From Cornus controversa (lineage: Eukaryota > Streptophyta > Magnoliopsida > Cornales > Cornaceae), in NCBI GenBank assembly GCA_026545225.1, contig CM048849.1, positions 8,458,041 to 8,522,040 on the forward strand: a DNA stretch of 64,000 nt, given 5' to 3'. The position numbers and the translations under genes are program-made. The notes under the pieces are model-generated. The model was given only the letters and a program-made list of their open reading frames with translations, was not told where the DNA came from and did no database searches. This document shows, one piece after another, positions 22,851-43,239 of this stretch. Position 1 is the first letter of the stretch, and each line of letters begins with the position of its first letter.

Positions 22851-25502
22851 CTCAAGGGCCTCCAGGGAATGTGCAAATGGTTTTCAACTCTAAATTTTGT
22901 TTCTGAGCTTCGATGACTTTTTGAAGTAGAGTAGGCTGCATAACCATGTTATACAAGTAGATTCTGTTGCCTCGCTCCTCAACTTGGAGATCAAAACTCC
23001 CAATTGCTTCCAAGATATGCCATTCTCGAATTGCAATTAGAAATAAAAGCTTGTGCTTTTCGACTAAGGGCATTTGCAACCACATTTGCCTTGCCAAGAT
23101 GATATTGGAGTGAGAAATCATAATCCTCCATTTACTCCATCCATTGTTGTTGCCTTATATTCAACTGCTCTTGTGTGAAAATATACTTTGAACTCTTATG
23201 GTCCGATCTCTTCATACAAGGAGTGTCGTCAAGTCTCAAGGGCATGAATGACAACAACTAACTCCGAATCATGAGTGGAGTAGTTTTGCTCATAAGGTTT
23301 TAATTGTCGGAAAACATAAGCGACCACCCTACCATGTTGCATCAATACACAACCTATGCCATTAAGTGAAGCATCAATATACACTACATACCCCTCTCCA
23401 CTAACCAGTCTGATACAAGAGCAGAAGTCAATCTCTTCATTGGTTCAAGAAAGGCTTCTTCACAATCATTGGTCCACTCAAACTTCACACCTTTCTTTGT
23501 TAATTGAGTCATGGGCGCTGCAAAACATGAGAATCCTTTAATAAAATGTCGATAGTAACTAGCAAGCCCAAGAATACTATGGATCTCGAAAACATTTCTT
23601 GGCTTCTCCCAATTCATAACGGCCTCAACCTTTGATGGACCTATTGAAACACCATCTCTAGAAATAACATGACCCAAGAACTTCACATTCGTTAGCCAAA
23701 ATTCGCACTTGCTCCTTTTTGCATAAGTTTTGTGTTGTCGTAAGGTCTGTAGTGCGATGCGCAGGCGTTGTTCATGCTCCTCCACTGACCGAGAGTAAAT
23801 TAGAATATCATCTACAAAGACAACTACAATTTTGTTTTTTGTTTTTGATAAGTAAGGACAACCACAAATTGATCCAAATATGAATGCAGCAGGTGCATTT
23901 GTTAAGCCAAAGGGCATCGCTAGGAGCTTGTAGTGACTATAATGAGTACGAAAAGCGGTCTTTGGTATGTCAGTCTCCTTAATCCTCAGTTGCTGGTATC
24001 CTGACCGGAGATTTATTTTGGAGAAAAATTGAGATCCTTTCAACTGATCAAATAGGTCATCAATACGTGGTAAAGAATGCTTATTTTTCATCGTAGCTTG
24101 GTTAAGCTATTGATAATCCACACACTGACGTAGAGAACCATCTTTCTTCTTTACAAAGAGGACAAGAGCACTCCATGGGGAGGTACTTGGTCTGATGAAC
24201 CCTTTCCCTTGGCGAAACTTGACTTTGAGAAAGAAGCTACAAGGGTGCCAAACCTTCCATTTTTTCGCTTGTTCACTGATTCCACTTCCGCATACCAACA
24301 CTGGCACTAGCTCCGTAACCAGAACTCGAACATGCGTGTCTTCTTTCCCTTGCTCTAGGTCCAATCCCTTTAGTTACCTTCGCTCGAGTTGAGAATTCTT
24401 GTCACGCTTTTTCATTCATGATTTTATGTTCTAGATTCCTCGTCGATTCTTCCCCTCGTTCCTTTTCTCTTGGGCATCTCACTCTCGAATCCATACGTGG
24501 TTTCGTAGGTCTTACTGTAACTGGTTTGTCTAGAAATATACGTATCCATCTTTTTCCACCACGACGTGCAGAAACGTCCAATGACTGAAAATCAAAAGGA
24601 CTTCCTTTGGATGACGGATATGCTTTTCATTCATTTTGATGACGAAACACTAGAAGAACGCCTTAAAATATTACGGGACCTTCAACTAAAAGGGGGTAAT
24701 TCTTCTAATTGCACTTTTAACTCTCGAAGCTCAGCGGGAGCCCGATAAGGTGCAATTGAGATGGGAGCTGTACTAGGCAAAATTTTTATGACAAAATCAA
24801 ACTCTCTTTTTGGAGGTAATCCAGGTAGGTCCTTTGGAAACACATCAGGAAAATCTTATACAACGCGTATGGGTTCCATAAGTGAACCATCCACTTCCTC
24901 CCTTAAGATATCGTGGATTTAGGAGTGATGGTGGGAGTGAGGCACCTCTTTCACCAAAGAAGTGAAATGTCACCCCTTCTGGTGTACAAAAAGTCACTTT
25001 CTTCCTATAGCAGTCCATTGTAGCATGATATGCAGATAAACAATCCATGCCAAGGATAACATCATAGCCAGATATCTCAAAAAGGATTAGATCAAATATT
25101 ATGACTTGATTAGCAATCTACAAGTCTCCAAGCTACTACCTGTAGGAGTAGCGACGGACAACACAAAGTCCAATGGTTCAGTTTTCAAGCCCAGTATAGT
25201 AGCAAATGCATGTGAGATGAATGAATGAGTGGTACCAGGATCAAAAAGAAATCTTGCCCAGGAGTTGTAAACAAGAAAAGTACCTTCAATCATCGAGTTA
25301 TCAACTTGGCCAGTCAATTGGGAGAGAGCTTAAACTCGCCCTTGAATCATTTGTCTAGGTTTTCCACCACGTTGTTGGGGTCCATTGTTAATTTGTTGAG
25401 GTTGATGCTGCTGAGTATGTGGTCTCCTCTGAACTGCCAACCTTAGACAATCTCTTTTAAAATGCCCCTTTTGACCACATTCGAAACATACTTGTTGTCC
25501 TT

Positions 25503-26253
25503 TGTTGATAAAATAAAATAAAATAAAATTGAAGAGAGAAATTAAATAAGAAGAATATGCTGTGGTTTGGCCACTACGACCTACATCCACAGCGCACAAA
25601 GCCCAAAGGGTTACATCACTTTTATTGTATTCTCTCTTAGTTTTGTTTACAATGACCACCTCTATTTATAGGTGAAAGAATATACGTGATAAACATGAAA
25701 AATACATTAATGGAAGATTCCTAAAATCAATCCCATAAATCACTCCTATCAATATTCTATCAAGGCTTAAATCACTCCAATAATATATTCTCCAACACCC
25801 CCTTTCAAGTTGGTACACGGAGATTTTAATTCAAGTGTCCAACTTGAAACTAAATACAAAGTTTTGGGGGATTCAAGTCGAGTTGATTCGGAGATCCGAA
25901 ACGTGTTGATCCGAGATGAATTTAGAGTAGGGTATGATAACCTGCTCTAATACCATGTTGATAAAATAAAATAAAAGTGAAGAGAGAAATTAAACAAGAG
26001 GAATAGAAGAATATAATGTGGTTTAGCCACTACGGCTTACATCCACAGCACACAAAGCCCAAAGGGCTACATCACTTTTATTGTATTCTCTTTTAGTTTT
26101 GCTTACAATGACCACCTTTATTTAGAGGTGAAAGAATATACGTGATAAACATGGAAAATACATTAATGGAAGATTCCTAAAATCAATCCCATAAATCACT
26201 CCTATCAATCTTCTATCAAGGCTTGAATCACTCCAATAATATATTCTCCAACA
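25503..26253 (-). mobile_element. TRIM (miniature LTR retrotransposon)
   Basis: Two direct repeats, 25503-25797 and 25956-26253, begin TGTTG and end CAACA and flank an internal region of only about 158 bp. On the minus strand the internal region starts with TGGTATTAGAGCAGG, a primer-binding site complementary to initiator tRNA-Met, and ends in the polypurine stretch GAAAGGGGG just before the 3' LTR. The flanks carry the 5-bp target duplication TCCTT (25498-25502 and 26254-26258). No coding capacity, as is usual for TRIMs. It is inserted into the gag region of the Ty3/gypsy fossil and looks structurally whole. Confidence 0.85.
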
Positions 26254-28237
26254 TCCTTGAATGTAAAGTTGTCCAGAAGGCCGCTTTTGATTTCCCTACT
26301 TCTGCGGATAAGTATTTCATTGTTTCTTGCTAACATTTTCCACTCCTTGCCTTCCTCTATTGTGCCCCTTCTATCTCGAATCTTTTGTGCCTAGTGGCCC
26401 TAGTCGAGGTCTCTTTCCACTAGTAAAGCCCTTTCCACCACCTCACAGTAATTTTGTAGCTTTAAAGCTACCTACTGTCCTCGAATGTTGAGCCTCAATT
26501 CCTCTTGGAACTTTTGTGATTTCAAATACTCGTCAGACACAACACACAAGCGGGGGTGCATATCGTGATAACTCGGTAAACTTTGCTTCATACTTCGCCA
26601 CAGACATGCCTCTCTGAATTAGGTTCATAAACTCGACCCTCTTTTGGCTCCGTATGGCCTCCGGAAAGTACTTGTCCAGGAACACTTCCTCAAACTGCCT
26701 CCATGTCATTTGGAAAATATCGTGTGTTATAAATTGTGTCCCACCAATGGTCTGCCTCATCTCGAAACATGTAAGAGGCTAATGATACTTTCCTCCACTC
26801 TGCTAACCCCATCACATCGAGTTCCTTCTTAATTTCTGCCAACCAATTTTCTGCTTCTAAAGGGTCTGGGCTACCCTTGAAAGCAGGTGGGTTAAGCCTC
26901 TTGAACTCCTTAATGTGTTCACTGCACTATCTTCCTCATTAATAACTTGGTTATGTTGATATGCCTGATTTTGTTATTGCATAACGGTTGTCATTTTGCA
27001 CAAGGCTTGGTATTTGTGGGAAGAGGATCCTGATGCAGCTCTTCTCATCATCTCCTATATAAATTGAAACATCACAGAAAATTGACTAACATGCATACTA
27101 GGTCTGAGATGTTCCATTCATTTAGAGTACATTATGTAATATCATGTATTCAAGCTTTTCTTTAATGTCTGAGGTCATACGTCCCCGTCCAAAACTGTTT
27201 AGCAAACAACCACCCTCCCCACATCGCTGCTCCCGTTCCCACCAGCCATGCCTCGTTTAAATTCTTACTCAGATTTTAAAACTCAAATTTAAGTAAATAA
27301 ATCAAATAAACATTCTTCTAAAGTTCACACAATTGTACCAAATCAACCAAATAAACATTAACATTCTTCCAACAAAATCCCATTCAAACAATAAGCCTAA
27401 ATTAAACACACAATCATATGTTCATTATTGAAAGGGTATTTTTGTATATAATATAAATTATAAGGGCAAAATGGTATTTTCATAGTATAAACGGGGCGGG
27501 GTGCAAGGCAGAATGACCTTTCCCTTCCCTGCCCCGCACCCGCGCAAGTTTCTACTAGTAAACCCCCCGTCCCTGCCCAAAACCATTAAATGGGCCTCCA
27601 TAACCATTTTAAACAGGGCTGAGCTGGGTACTTGACGGAGCGGGCTGTTTTGCCATCCCTCGTGAGAGAAAGAGATTTGTTGGTAAAAGCAAAAGCCCTA
27701 TATATATATATGTAAGATTATATATGTAATATAGAATTTAAATAAGGGTAGATATTTAAGTATGCAATATAGTTCGTGTGGGGTGGGTGGAAGACTCATG
27801 AATCCGTCCTCACCCCAAACTCGAGTCAAGCTCAACAATTTTTTTTTTAACCTGGACATGCCCCTTTTCCAAATAATCCTTACCACACCCATCCATTATC
27901 CCTGGGTTGGGATGGATTGCCACCCCTAGTTGTCACGTCCTTTTGTTTAAATTGAAGAAATAGTTGGGTCACTTTAGTTTTCTAAAATTTCCCATTCAGT
28001 GTTTTCATTTTTATTCTGCAAATAGATAACACAATGTTTTCAATCTTTCATTCATAGATTAACTTTTTTCTTCTTCTTCTATGTGATTTTATGTGCTGAA
28101 CAGCGTTTGATTTTTCTTATTTCACTTTTAAATTTAATTTACCATATGTCTTGGGTTCATTATGCTTGGAAATGACTTGCTTGAAGTTGAATGATTTTTT
28201 GACTTCACATTGGATTGTTGGATATTCAGATACAGGG

Positions 28238-36572
<8,335 letters not shown>

Positions 36573-36780
36573 TCAACCGCTGCTCTTGTTGGGATGGTTT
36601 TCTATGACTTGTCACGAATACTGTTGGGTACGGGTGCTCTTGCCATAACTGTTATTATTACTGTTGTATTATTTTTCAAGTAATTTTTTCTTTTTTATTT
36701 TTATAAATTTTTTGCAAGAAACAATATAATTCCTTATTATTGTTTTACATTTTCCTGATCTTCATCAATAATAAGTTTTG
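36573..36780 (+). terminator. ARF1 3' UTR and polyadenylation region
   Basis: After the TAG stop there are about 120 bp of mixed sequence, then T-rich DNA and AATATAATT/AATAATAAG-type near-upstream signals (36722-36775). Plant poly(A) signals are loose, so the exact cleavage site cannot be set. Confidence 0.4.
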
Positions 36781-36879
36781 TTTGTTTTCTGAAACATAAA
36801 ATATATGCTGGTGTGTCAATGTAGAAGAAGTTAAATTACTTTATTAATTACAGCACAATTCCATAACTGTACCTACTAA

Positions 36880-37255
36880 TTAAGGTAGTTAAATTTCAAA
36901 ACTTTATTCCACATATAATTTCAAGTTATAGGGTACAAGTGTACTATTTATTGAGGATATATTTTTGCAGTAAAGGTGAAAGATTCCTTTAATTATAATA
37001 AATTTTCATTTTTGTATATAATATATAGATTAGTGCTACACAATATGAAATGATTCTTTTAAATGAATTGAAAGCCCTGATTGCTCAGAAGTAGTTAAGG
37101 TAGTAACACTTCAAAACTTTAGTCAACATATAATTTCGATTTATATGGTGCAAATTTTCTATTTATTGAAAAATATTTCATTTTTGTATATTAATATAGA
37201 ATAGTGCTACACAATTCAATATGATTCTTTTAAATGACCTGAAAGCAAAGCTTTG
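36880..37255. repeat. Tandem duplication downstream of ARF1
   Basis: Two copies of a ~200-bp AT-rich segment (about 36880-37090 and 37095-37255) share TTCAAAACTTTA, TGCTACACAAT and GATTCTTTTAAATGA blocks. Non-coding. Confidence 0.65.
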
Positions 37256-37573
37256 GTTAGAGTAATTTTTGTTTTTGTTTATCAATATAGATTATGAAGG
37301 AACCAAGAGGGGAGGGGTGAATTGGTTCCTTGGTTACTTTCTTCACACATATAGGTTAATCACATTAGGACACCAAATATATGTGGTAAAACCCCAAAAA
37401 TTAGGAGAACATCCACTGGGGCTGTTAAGTCTAGGTTAATCAATCCACTAACTCAACAAACTCAAAATATACGTGGTAAAATCCGAAAAATTGGGAAAAA
37501 ATCTACGGGGCTGTTAAGTCTAGGTTAATCAATCCACTAACTCAACAAACTCCATACAGTGTACACTTATGTT

Positions 37574-37696
37574 ATGTTTGGGAGCACCGAATCGGCACCT
37601 TGAATTTGGAATTGGTGGAAATTTAGTTCAAAGTTTAAACTGAATTTTCTACAATTCCAATTCCAAGGCGCCAATTCGGTGCTCCCAAATTCAACA
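37574..37696. mobile_element. Small foldback element (~120 bp)
   Basis: Near-complete hairpin: TGGGAGCACCGAATCGGC pairs with GCCAATTCGGTGCTCCCA, with AATTGGAATT-type inner arms and a short loop around 37630. A MITE-like foldback of unknown superfamily. Confidence 0.6.
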
Positions 37697-38215
37697 TTAA
37701 TAATATTTCTCACAGTTCACTCAACCACTCGGTGTTGTGAACCTTCCCCTGTTCACTACACCCTTCTTACAAAGCAAACCCAACTCAGCTCAAGTGTAGA
37801 AAAGGTTTTACAATATAGCATATAGTAGAATAAGTTTGATGCAGAGTGTATGAAAAATACAGATTCAGTAGAGTAGCTTGACAGTGCAGGAATCAGCAGA
37901 TGATGAGATTTGAACTTCAGTAGTTGACACTCAAGATTGGATCAGCTTGCTTTATCTCATTTTGAGTGATGTACAGCTGATTTGAATAGAACTTCAAGTT
38001 TGAACAAGCTGTAACAGATGAACTTTTAAGTTTTTTGTAGGACTTTCATGAATGCATCAGTTGTTTGCAGGTCTCTTTAACATATTAGCTCAGCTGCTCA
38101 ATACATAGAGATGAGAGAAATCTGGATTATGCTCAAAGGTTGAATGAGTTTTGCATAAGCAATTCTATATCACTCACTTCTCTCTTGGATTGGCTCTACA
38201 TCATAATACCTTAAG

Positions 38216-38355
38216 GCTGTATTTGGCTGCGTGGAATTGGAGCCTTGGAATTAGTATTGATGGAATTGAAGAAAATTTTGTTAATCATTAACAAAATTTT
38301 CTCTAATTTTATCAATTTCAATTTCAAGGCTCCAATTTCAGATAACGGAACACAC
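38216..38355. mobile_element. Small foldback element (~140 bp)
   Basis: Arms GAATTGGAGCCTTGGAATT and AATTTCAAGGCTCCAATTTC, plus an inner GAAAATTTTGTTAA/TTAACAAAATTTTC stem, centred near 38285. Similar design to the foldback at 37574 but different sequence. Confidence 0.6.
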
Positions 38356-38630
38356 GCTAATAGTATTGATAGCCAAAAAGGCTTCCATTTGAATTTGCAT
38401 AGATAACTTCTGTTAGAAAGAAATATACTAGCTGTTCAAAAATAGTGCAAAATGTTGTTAGAGGCTGCCAGAAAAGGTGAAAGATCTGTTAGAGTTTCAT
38501 TGACAGAAATACCCCTTAGTAACTATTTCCATGTAAAGTACCAAACTGCCATCTCCTCTTAGAAACTGATGCTCAGGTTGCAAGGGTAATAAGATCAATG
38601 TGAATAGTGACTAGCAAAGCTTTTTCTAAA

Positions 38631-39045
38631 GGGTAAATAACTTTGACCTGAGGGTTTTGCCTAATTATTCTTGGATTAAAATTTTAAAATATAGTGGTTA
38701 AATTCTCATGAGATTTAGTTGATTCTACTCTTGGTACCTCTACTGTTAGTTATATTAAAGTCAATTAACGTAAAAAAATCAAAATGCCAAAATTACTCTT
38801 GATGGCGGTAGTGCTGGTGTGGTATTGATGGAAAAAATGTATATATAAAACATGTTAATCTCAGTCAAATGATTAGAAATTGAGGTTATTTTTGCATAAA
38901 AAGCATTATAATTTGAGAGTATTTTTGTAATTGTATATTAGATATAATTTTGTTTAAGGGATTGTTAGTTTGGTTAGAGTAATTTTTCAAAAACTTTAAT
39001 ATGAGAGTAATTAGGCCAAATTTCAGGAAAGTCAGTAATTTTTCA
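38631..39045. mobile_element. Mutator-like MITE (415 bp)
   Basis: The left end GGGTAAATAACTTTGACC.. is mirrored at the right, and both sides carry the inner motif GCCTAATTA. The flanks TTTTCTAAA (38622-38630) and TTTTTTAAA (39046-39054) match at 8 of 9, consistent with a 9-bp Mutator-type target duplication. Non-coding. Confidence 0.65.
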
Positions 39046-39054
39046 TTTTTTAAA

Positions 39055-40061
39055 AGAATTCCAAGAATTCTACAAATTTTGTTTTTTTTAACATATTCTA
39101 AAAATTGGATTGAGGCCTTTTGACATTAAAGGAGCAAACTAAGAGAGAGGAGTAAACTGAGACATGACATAAACCAACAGATTAGTGTTACGTATATATA
39201 TATTTTTGATTATCTGGTCATGTGGACCGGAGCGGGAGGGTTAAATTCACTGAACTTGCTTTTTGGTCAAATTATACTCGGAGAGATCATTTGACCTTTA
39301 TTTTTTTTACTTTTTCTAAATTAATTTTTTTGGTAGCCAGAATAAATTTTAAGAGTAAAAGGATAATTTTGCCCTTGCATTATAATATCACATTATATTT
39401 CAAATAGTACAAAATACAATGACATCTCTTGAAATTTGCTATAATTGTATTGACCTCTCCTGAGATTTGTCATAATTGTACAGACCTCTTCTATGATGAT
39501 TTAAAATAATATTTTAAGATAATTTTACCATTATACACTCAAAAAATTTAATAAAATAATAATAAAATAAATCTGACTTCTAAAGTTTTGAACAAGTAGT
39601 TGAAACTCAAGACTGGATCAGCTTGCTTTAGCTCATTTTGAGTGATGTACAGCTGATTTGAATAGAAATAAACTTGAACAAATTGTAACAGATGAAATAT
39701 GAAAACCTGTTGTACTGTCATTTCTGTCAAAAATAGAATACGTTTGGTAGTGTCATATGCTGTTGAAATTTTGAAAGCACAAATTTGAAAACATGTTTGG
39801 TAATCTAAAATTAATTTTCAAAAAAACAATAGTAGTATCTTTGAGTAAAAATTGTGTTTGAGTAATATGGTTCAAACTCATTTTAACCAATATAAATGTG
39901 ATAATGTATATTCTTTCCTCCAAAATTATATTTGTTAGGACTTTATTTTAGTTTATTTTAATTAAAAATTCATTTTTAAGCATTTGCATGTTTTTGGTAA
40001 TTGTCACAAATTCTAACTATTTATATGTTTTTGGTAATTATCATATATTATTATATATACT
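39055..40061. other. Intergenic, no gene recognised
   Basis: AT-rich. Near 39415-39500 repeated GACCTCTCCTGAGATTTG-type motifs look like another degraded MITE end. 39594-39702 duplicates 37918-38025. Confidence 0.4.
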
Positions 40062-42245
40062 TGTTTTAAATTAAGTTTTTGAAAGTTGTAGAAACCATAT
40101 TTTGTTCCACGCCTTGTTTAGGCTAATTTTCATGAATTAGAGTTTCAAGGATTTTCAAGACTCCAAATTCACCCCAAAGGCAGAGTTTCATCATATCTTA
40201 ACAATAAAAATCATTCTCACCGTTGGATTGTACAATTGAGTTCAAATTGAGTTTAAATTAGGGATTTTAGTACCCTAATTTTGATTTTGGCAACCACCGG
40301 AGGGTCATAATTTTTCATGAAAGTCAATCAAGCGATTTAAAATATTAATTTGGGTTATAATTCATCCAATGATTTGAAAATAGCTCATCTAATGAACCAA
40401 TTTTGCGAAATCACAAAATAGAGCTTTAAGACCCACATTCCCATTCCCGATTAGTCTAATCTTTATGATCAATGACAAAAATTAGTTTATTTTACCTAAA
40501 GCTCTCAAGTTTCTCTCTCGATTGGACTACTTTTACCGTTGGATTAAATTTGGTCGCTGGAGTTCTTTGACCATGGATATAGATTTTCTAACTCTCAATT
40601 TTTCCTATTGTCATCATCAAATTATAAAAATTGATAATTCCATCATGAAATTCAATTCATTTAATATAAAAGCCCTAAGAATTTCACTCTGATTAAATTA
40701 CTTTTAGTTTTGGACCGGAAAAAAGGCATTTGGACGGTTCGATCAAGATAAGGCTTCAGAAACATCTTTTTCAATCCAATAGGGAAAGTAACCTAATTAG
40801 AGTGAAATTCTGAGGGATTTTACATAAAATTACTTAAATTTAATGATAGAATCACCAATTTTCATGATTTGATTATGGCAAGATGAAGAATTGAGAGTTA
40901 GAAAAATTGTATCCATGATTGGATAACCATGGCAGCCTGAATTCGATCCAATGATAGAAGTAGTCCGATTGAGAGGGAAACTTGGAGGGTTTCTTGGTAA
41001 AATGAACTTAATTTTAACATAGAATAATCAATTTGAGTATTTGGTGATGGGGAGATAGAGATTTGAGAAATCGAAAATGGGCAATGTGGACCTAAATGCC
41101 CTATTTTTGTGATTTTGCAAAATTGGCTCAATCAGGTGGACTAATTTGAAATCAAATAGTTCAATTGGATGGATTATGATCCAAATTAACGTTTTGAATT
41201 GGTTGATTGACTTTGATGAGGAATTATGACCCTTTTGAATTGATAATGTTAAGATATGATGGAACTCCACCTTTGCGGTGAATTTGGAGTCTATTTGATT
41301 TCAAATTAGTACACACAATTGAGCCAATTTTAAGAAATTATGAAAATAGGGCTTTTAGGGACCATTCCTGATTAGACAAATCTCTATCTTCCCACCACCA
41401 AACACTCAAATTGATTATTATATGATAAAATATAGTTTATTTTACTTAGAAACCCTCAAGTTCCTCTCGATTGGACTACTTTTACCGTTGGATCGAACTC
41501 GGTCGCAGGAGTCGTCCGATGATGGATATAGATTTTCTAACTCTCAATTCTTCATATTTCCATCATCAAATTATAAAATTGATAATTCAATTCATTTAAT
41601 ATAAAGCCCTCAGAATTTTACTCTAATCGGGTTACTTTTAGTGTTGGACCGGAAAATGGGCATTCCGGCTGATTGATCAAGATAAGGCTTTAGAAGCGCC
41701 TTTTTCAACCCAATGGGAAAAGTAACCTAATCAGAGTAAAATTCTTAGGGTTTTTACATAAAATTACTTAAATTTAATGATAGAATCATCAATTTTATGA
41801 TTTGATGATGGCAAGATGAAGAATTGAGAGTTAGAGAATTTGTATCCATGATGGGATGACTATGACGCCCTGAATTCGATCCAATGGTAGAAGTACTCCA
41901 ATTGAGAAAGAAACTTGGGGGTTTCTTTGGTAAAATGAACTTAATTTTACTATAGAATAATTAATTTGAGTGTTTGGTAATGGAGAGATAGAGATTTGAG
42001 AAATCGTGAATGAGCAATGTTCAATTGGATGGATTATGATCCAAATTAATGTATAAACGAAACGTGGGAATGATTTTTACTGTTAAGAGATGAACTCCAC
42101 CTTTGGGGTGAATTTGGAGTCTTGAAACTCCTTCATTGTACCTATTAATGGGCTCAATGAAATCTAAATGACGAAAATTAGCCTAATAGGGGTGGGGCAA
42201 AATATGGTTTCTACACCTTTTAAAAACTTAATTTAAACTTTCAAA
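40062..42245. mobile_element. Tandem dimer of a palindromic foldback element
   Basis: The outer ends are inverted: AAGTTTTTGAAAG..TGTAGAAACCATATTTTG at the left, and CAAAATATGGTTTCTACA..AAAAACTTAATTT at the right. Inside, the order is arm, inverted arm, arm, inverted arm: unit 1 folds around about 40750 and unit 2 around about 41680, with the join near 41275. Both units carry the same landmarks, for example GATTGGACTACTTTTACCGT (left arms) and ATGAAGAATTGAGAGTTAGA (right arms). No open reading frame of note. The superfamily is not identified. Confidence 0.75.
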
Positions 42246-42289
42246 ATTTCATTTCAATCAATATTAATAAACATAAAACATATTTTCCT

Positions 42290-43235
42290 ATTTCAGCAAC
42301 TACAATTCTATTTTCAACGAACTTAATTCTAAAACTCAATTTAAATTTTTAAATATATTTTACAAATAATATGTGTATATATATATTTAGAGAGATAAAA
42401 AGAGTTTAAATAAATATTTACAAATTTTAGAATTTACATAGATTTAACACACTTAGAATTAAAGTGAAAATTTGTAAAAGTAAAAATATTAAAAAATATT
42501 AGTTATAATATTATTTTTTTAATTTTCTTTTCTCTTTGAAAAGTTATAATATTATTATATTACTTTTCTTTGTGTTGGGAGAGTTACGATACTTTAGTGT
42601 TGGAAAGCGTTATAATATTTTTTTATTAAATTTTTTACTTGGGTATATATATATATATATATATATAGATATATATATATTGTTTCTTTCACTTAAACTT
42701 CAACAACTTTTACTACAAATTGAATTTTTTTATGAAACCATTTCTGTTAGAAAGCGAATTCTGAGAGCTTTAATTTGAGTATCACTTAAATTATTTTTTG
42801 AGTTAATTTTTTTTAAAATAAATTTATTTGAAATCAAGACATTTACATCATAAATAAACAACATATTTCCCTATTCCAACAACTCCAATTCTATTTTCAA
42901 CTAAGTTAATTCATCTTTCTAAAACTCAATTTAAAATTTTAAATATATTTTAGAAATAATAAATGTATATATATAAATATATATTTAGAGAGATAAAAAG
43001 AATTTAAATAAATATTTATAAATTTTAGAATTTATATAGATTTAACACACTTTGGATTATAGTGAAAATTTATAAAAGTAAAAATATAAAAAAAATATTA
43101 TTTTATTAATTTTCTTTTATCTCTGAAAGAGTTATAATATTATTATATTACTTTTTTTTTTTTTGTGTGTCCGGAAGAATTACGGGACTTTAGTGTTGGG
43201 AAGAGTTATAATATTTTTTTATTAAGTTTCTTTAC
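42290..43235. repeat. Direct duplication, ~370 bp, separated by ~200 bp
   Basis: Copies at about 42290-42645 and 42865-43235 share ATTTAGAGAGATAAAAAGA, TAGATTTAACACACTT and a TTACTTTTCTTTGTGTTGGG/GGACTTTAGTGTTGGGAAG-type 3' part. A (TA)n tract (about 42645-42680) lies between them. Non-coding. Confidence 0.65.
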
Positions 43236-43239
43236 TTGA

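Larger units (their letters stand above)
21158..26830 (-). mobile_element. Ty3/gypsy retrotransposon fossil inside the hAT element
   Basis: Minus-strand fossil with the parts in gypsy order from right to left: gag (about 26760-26533, RQFEEVFLDKYFPEAIR), zinc knuckle CFECGQKGHFKRDC (about 25480), protease with FDPGTTHSFIS (about 25260), reverse transcriptase with [25 protein letters not shown] and FVDDILIYS (about 24360-23800), connection/RNase H remains (23700-22850), integrase zinc finger (about 21790-21563, KDVANFVSMCLTCQ) and integrase core (about 21391-21240, FHPQTN). Broken in many places and interrupted by at least two later insertions. No pair of own LTRs was recognised. An old copy. 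Confidence 0.8.
20889..27661. mobile_element. Inner hAT-like element with perfect 8-bp target duplication
   Basis: The ends TAGGGATGGCAA and TTGCCATCCCTC are inverted repeats flanked by GTGAGAGA at 20881-20888 and again at 27662-27669. This is the signature of hAT-superfamily insertion. Subterminal regions are rich in GGGGCGGG-type sequence. No hAT transposase (no BED or dimerisation domain) is visible. The interior is occupied by Ty3/gypsy-type sequence and LTR fragments, so it is a non-autonomous element that later received retroelements. Confidence 0.75.
20419..27928. mobile_element. Outer hAT-like element in the ARF1 5'-UTR intron
   Basis: The right end ATTGCCACCCCTA is the mirror of a TAGGGGTGGCAAT-type hAT terminus. 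The left end TAGGTCTACAAT..GGGCGGGGGTGGG is a degenerate match. The flanks ATTCTCAC (20411-20418) and GTTGTCAC (27929-27936) agree at 6 of 8 positions, compatible with an old 8-bp hAT target duplication. No transposase was seen. Its own sequence is only about 0.7 kb; the rest is the nested element. Confidence 0.45.
37280..38500. other. Retroelement-like non-coding stretch
   Basis: Begins with GAACCAAGAGGGGAGGGGTG, a type of sequence often found in plant LTR elements. It contains a ~90-bp unit twice in tandem (about 37374-37552, sharing CTGTTAAGTCTAGGTTAATC) and two small foldbacks, listed separately. A ~108-bp part (37918-38025) recurs as a direct repeat at 39594-39702. No boundaries or coding domains were found. 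Confidence 0.4.
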
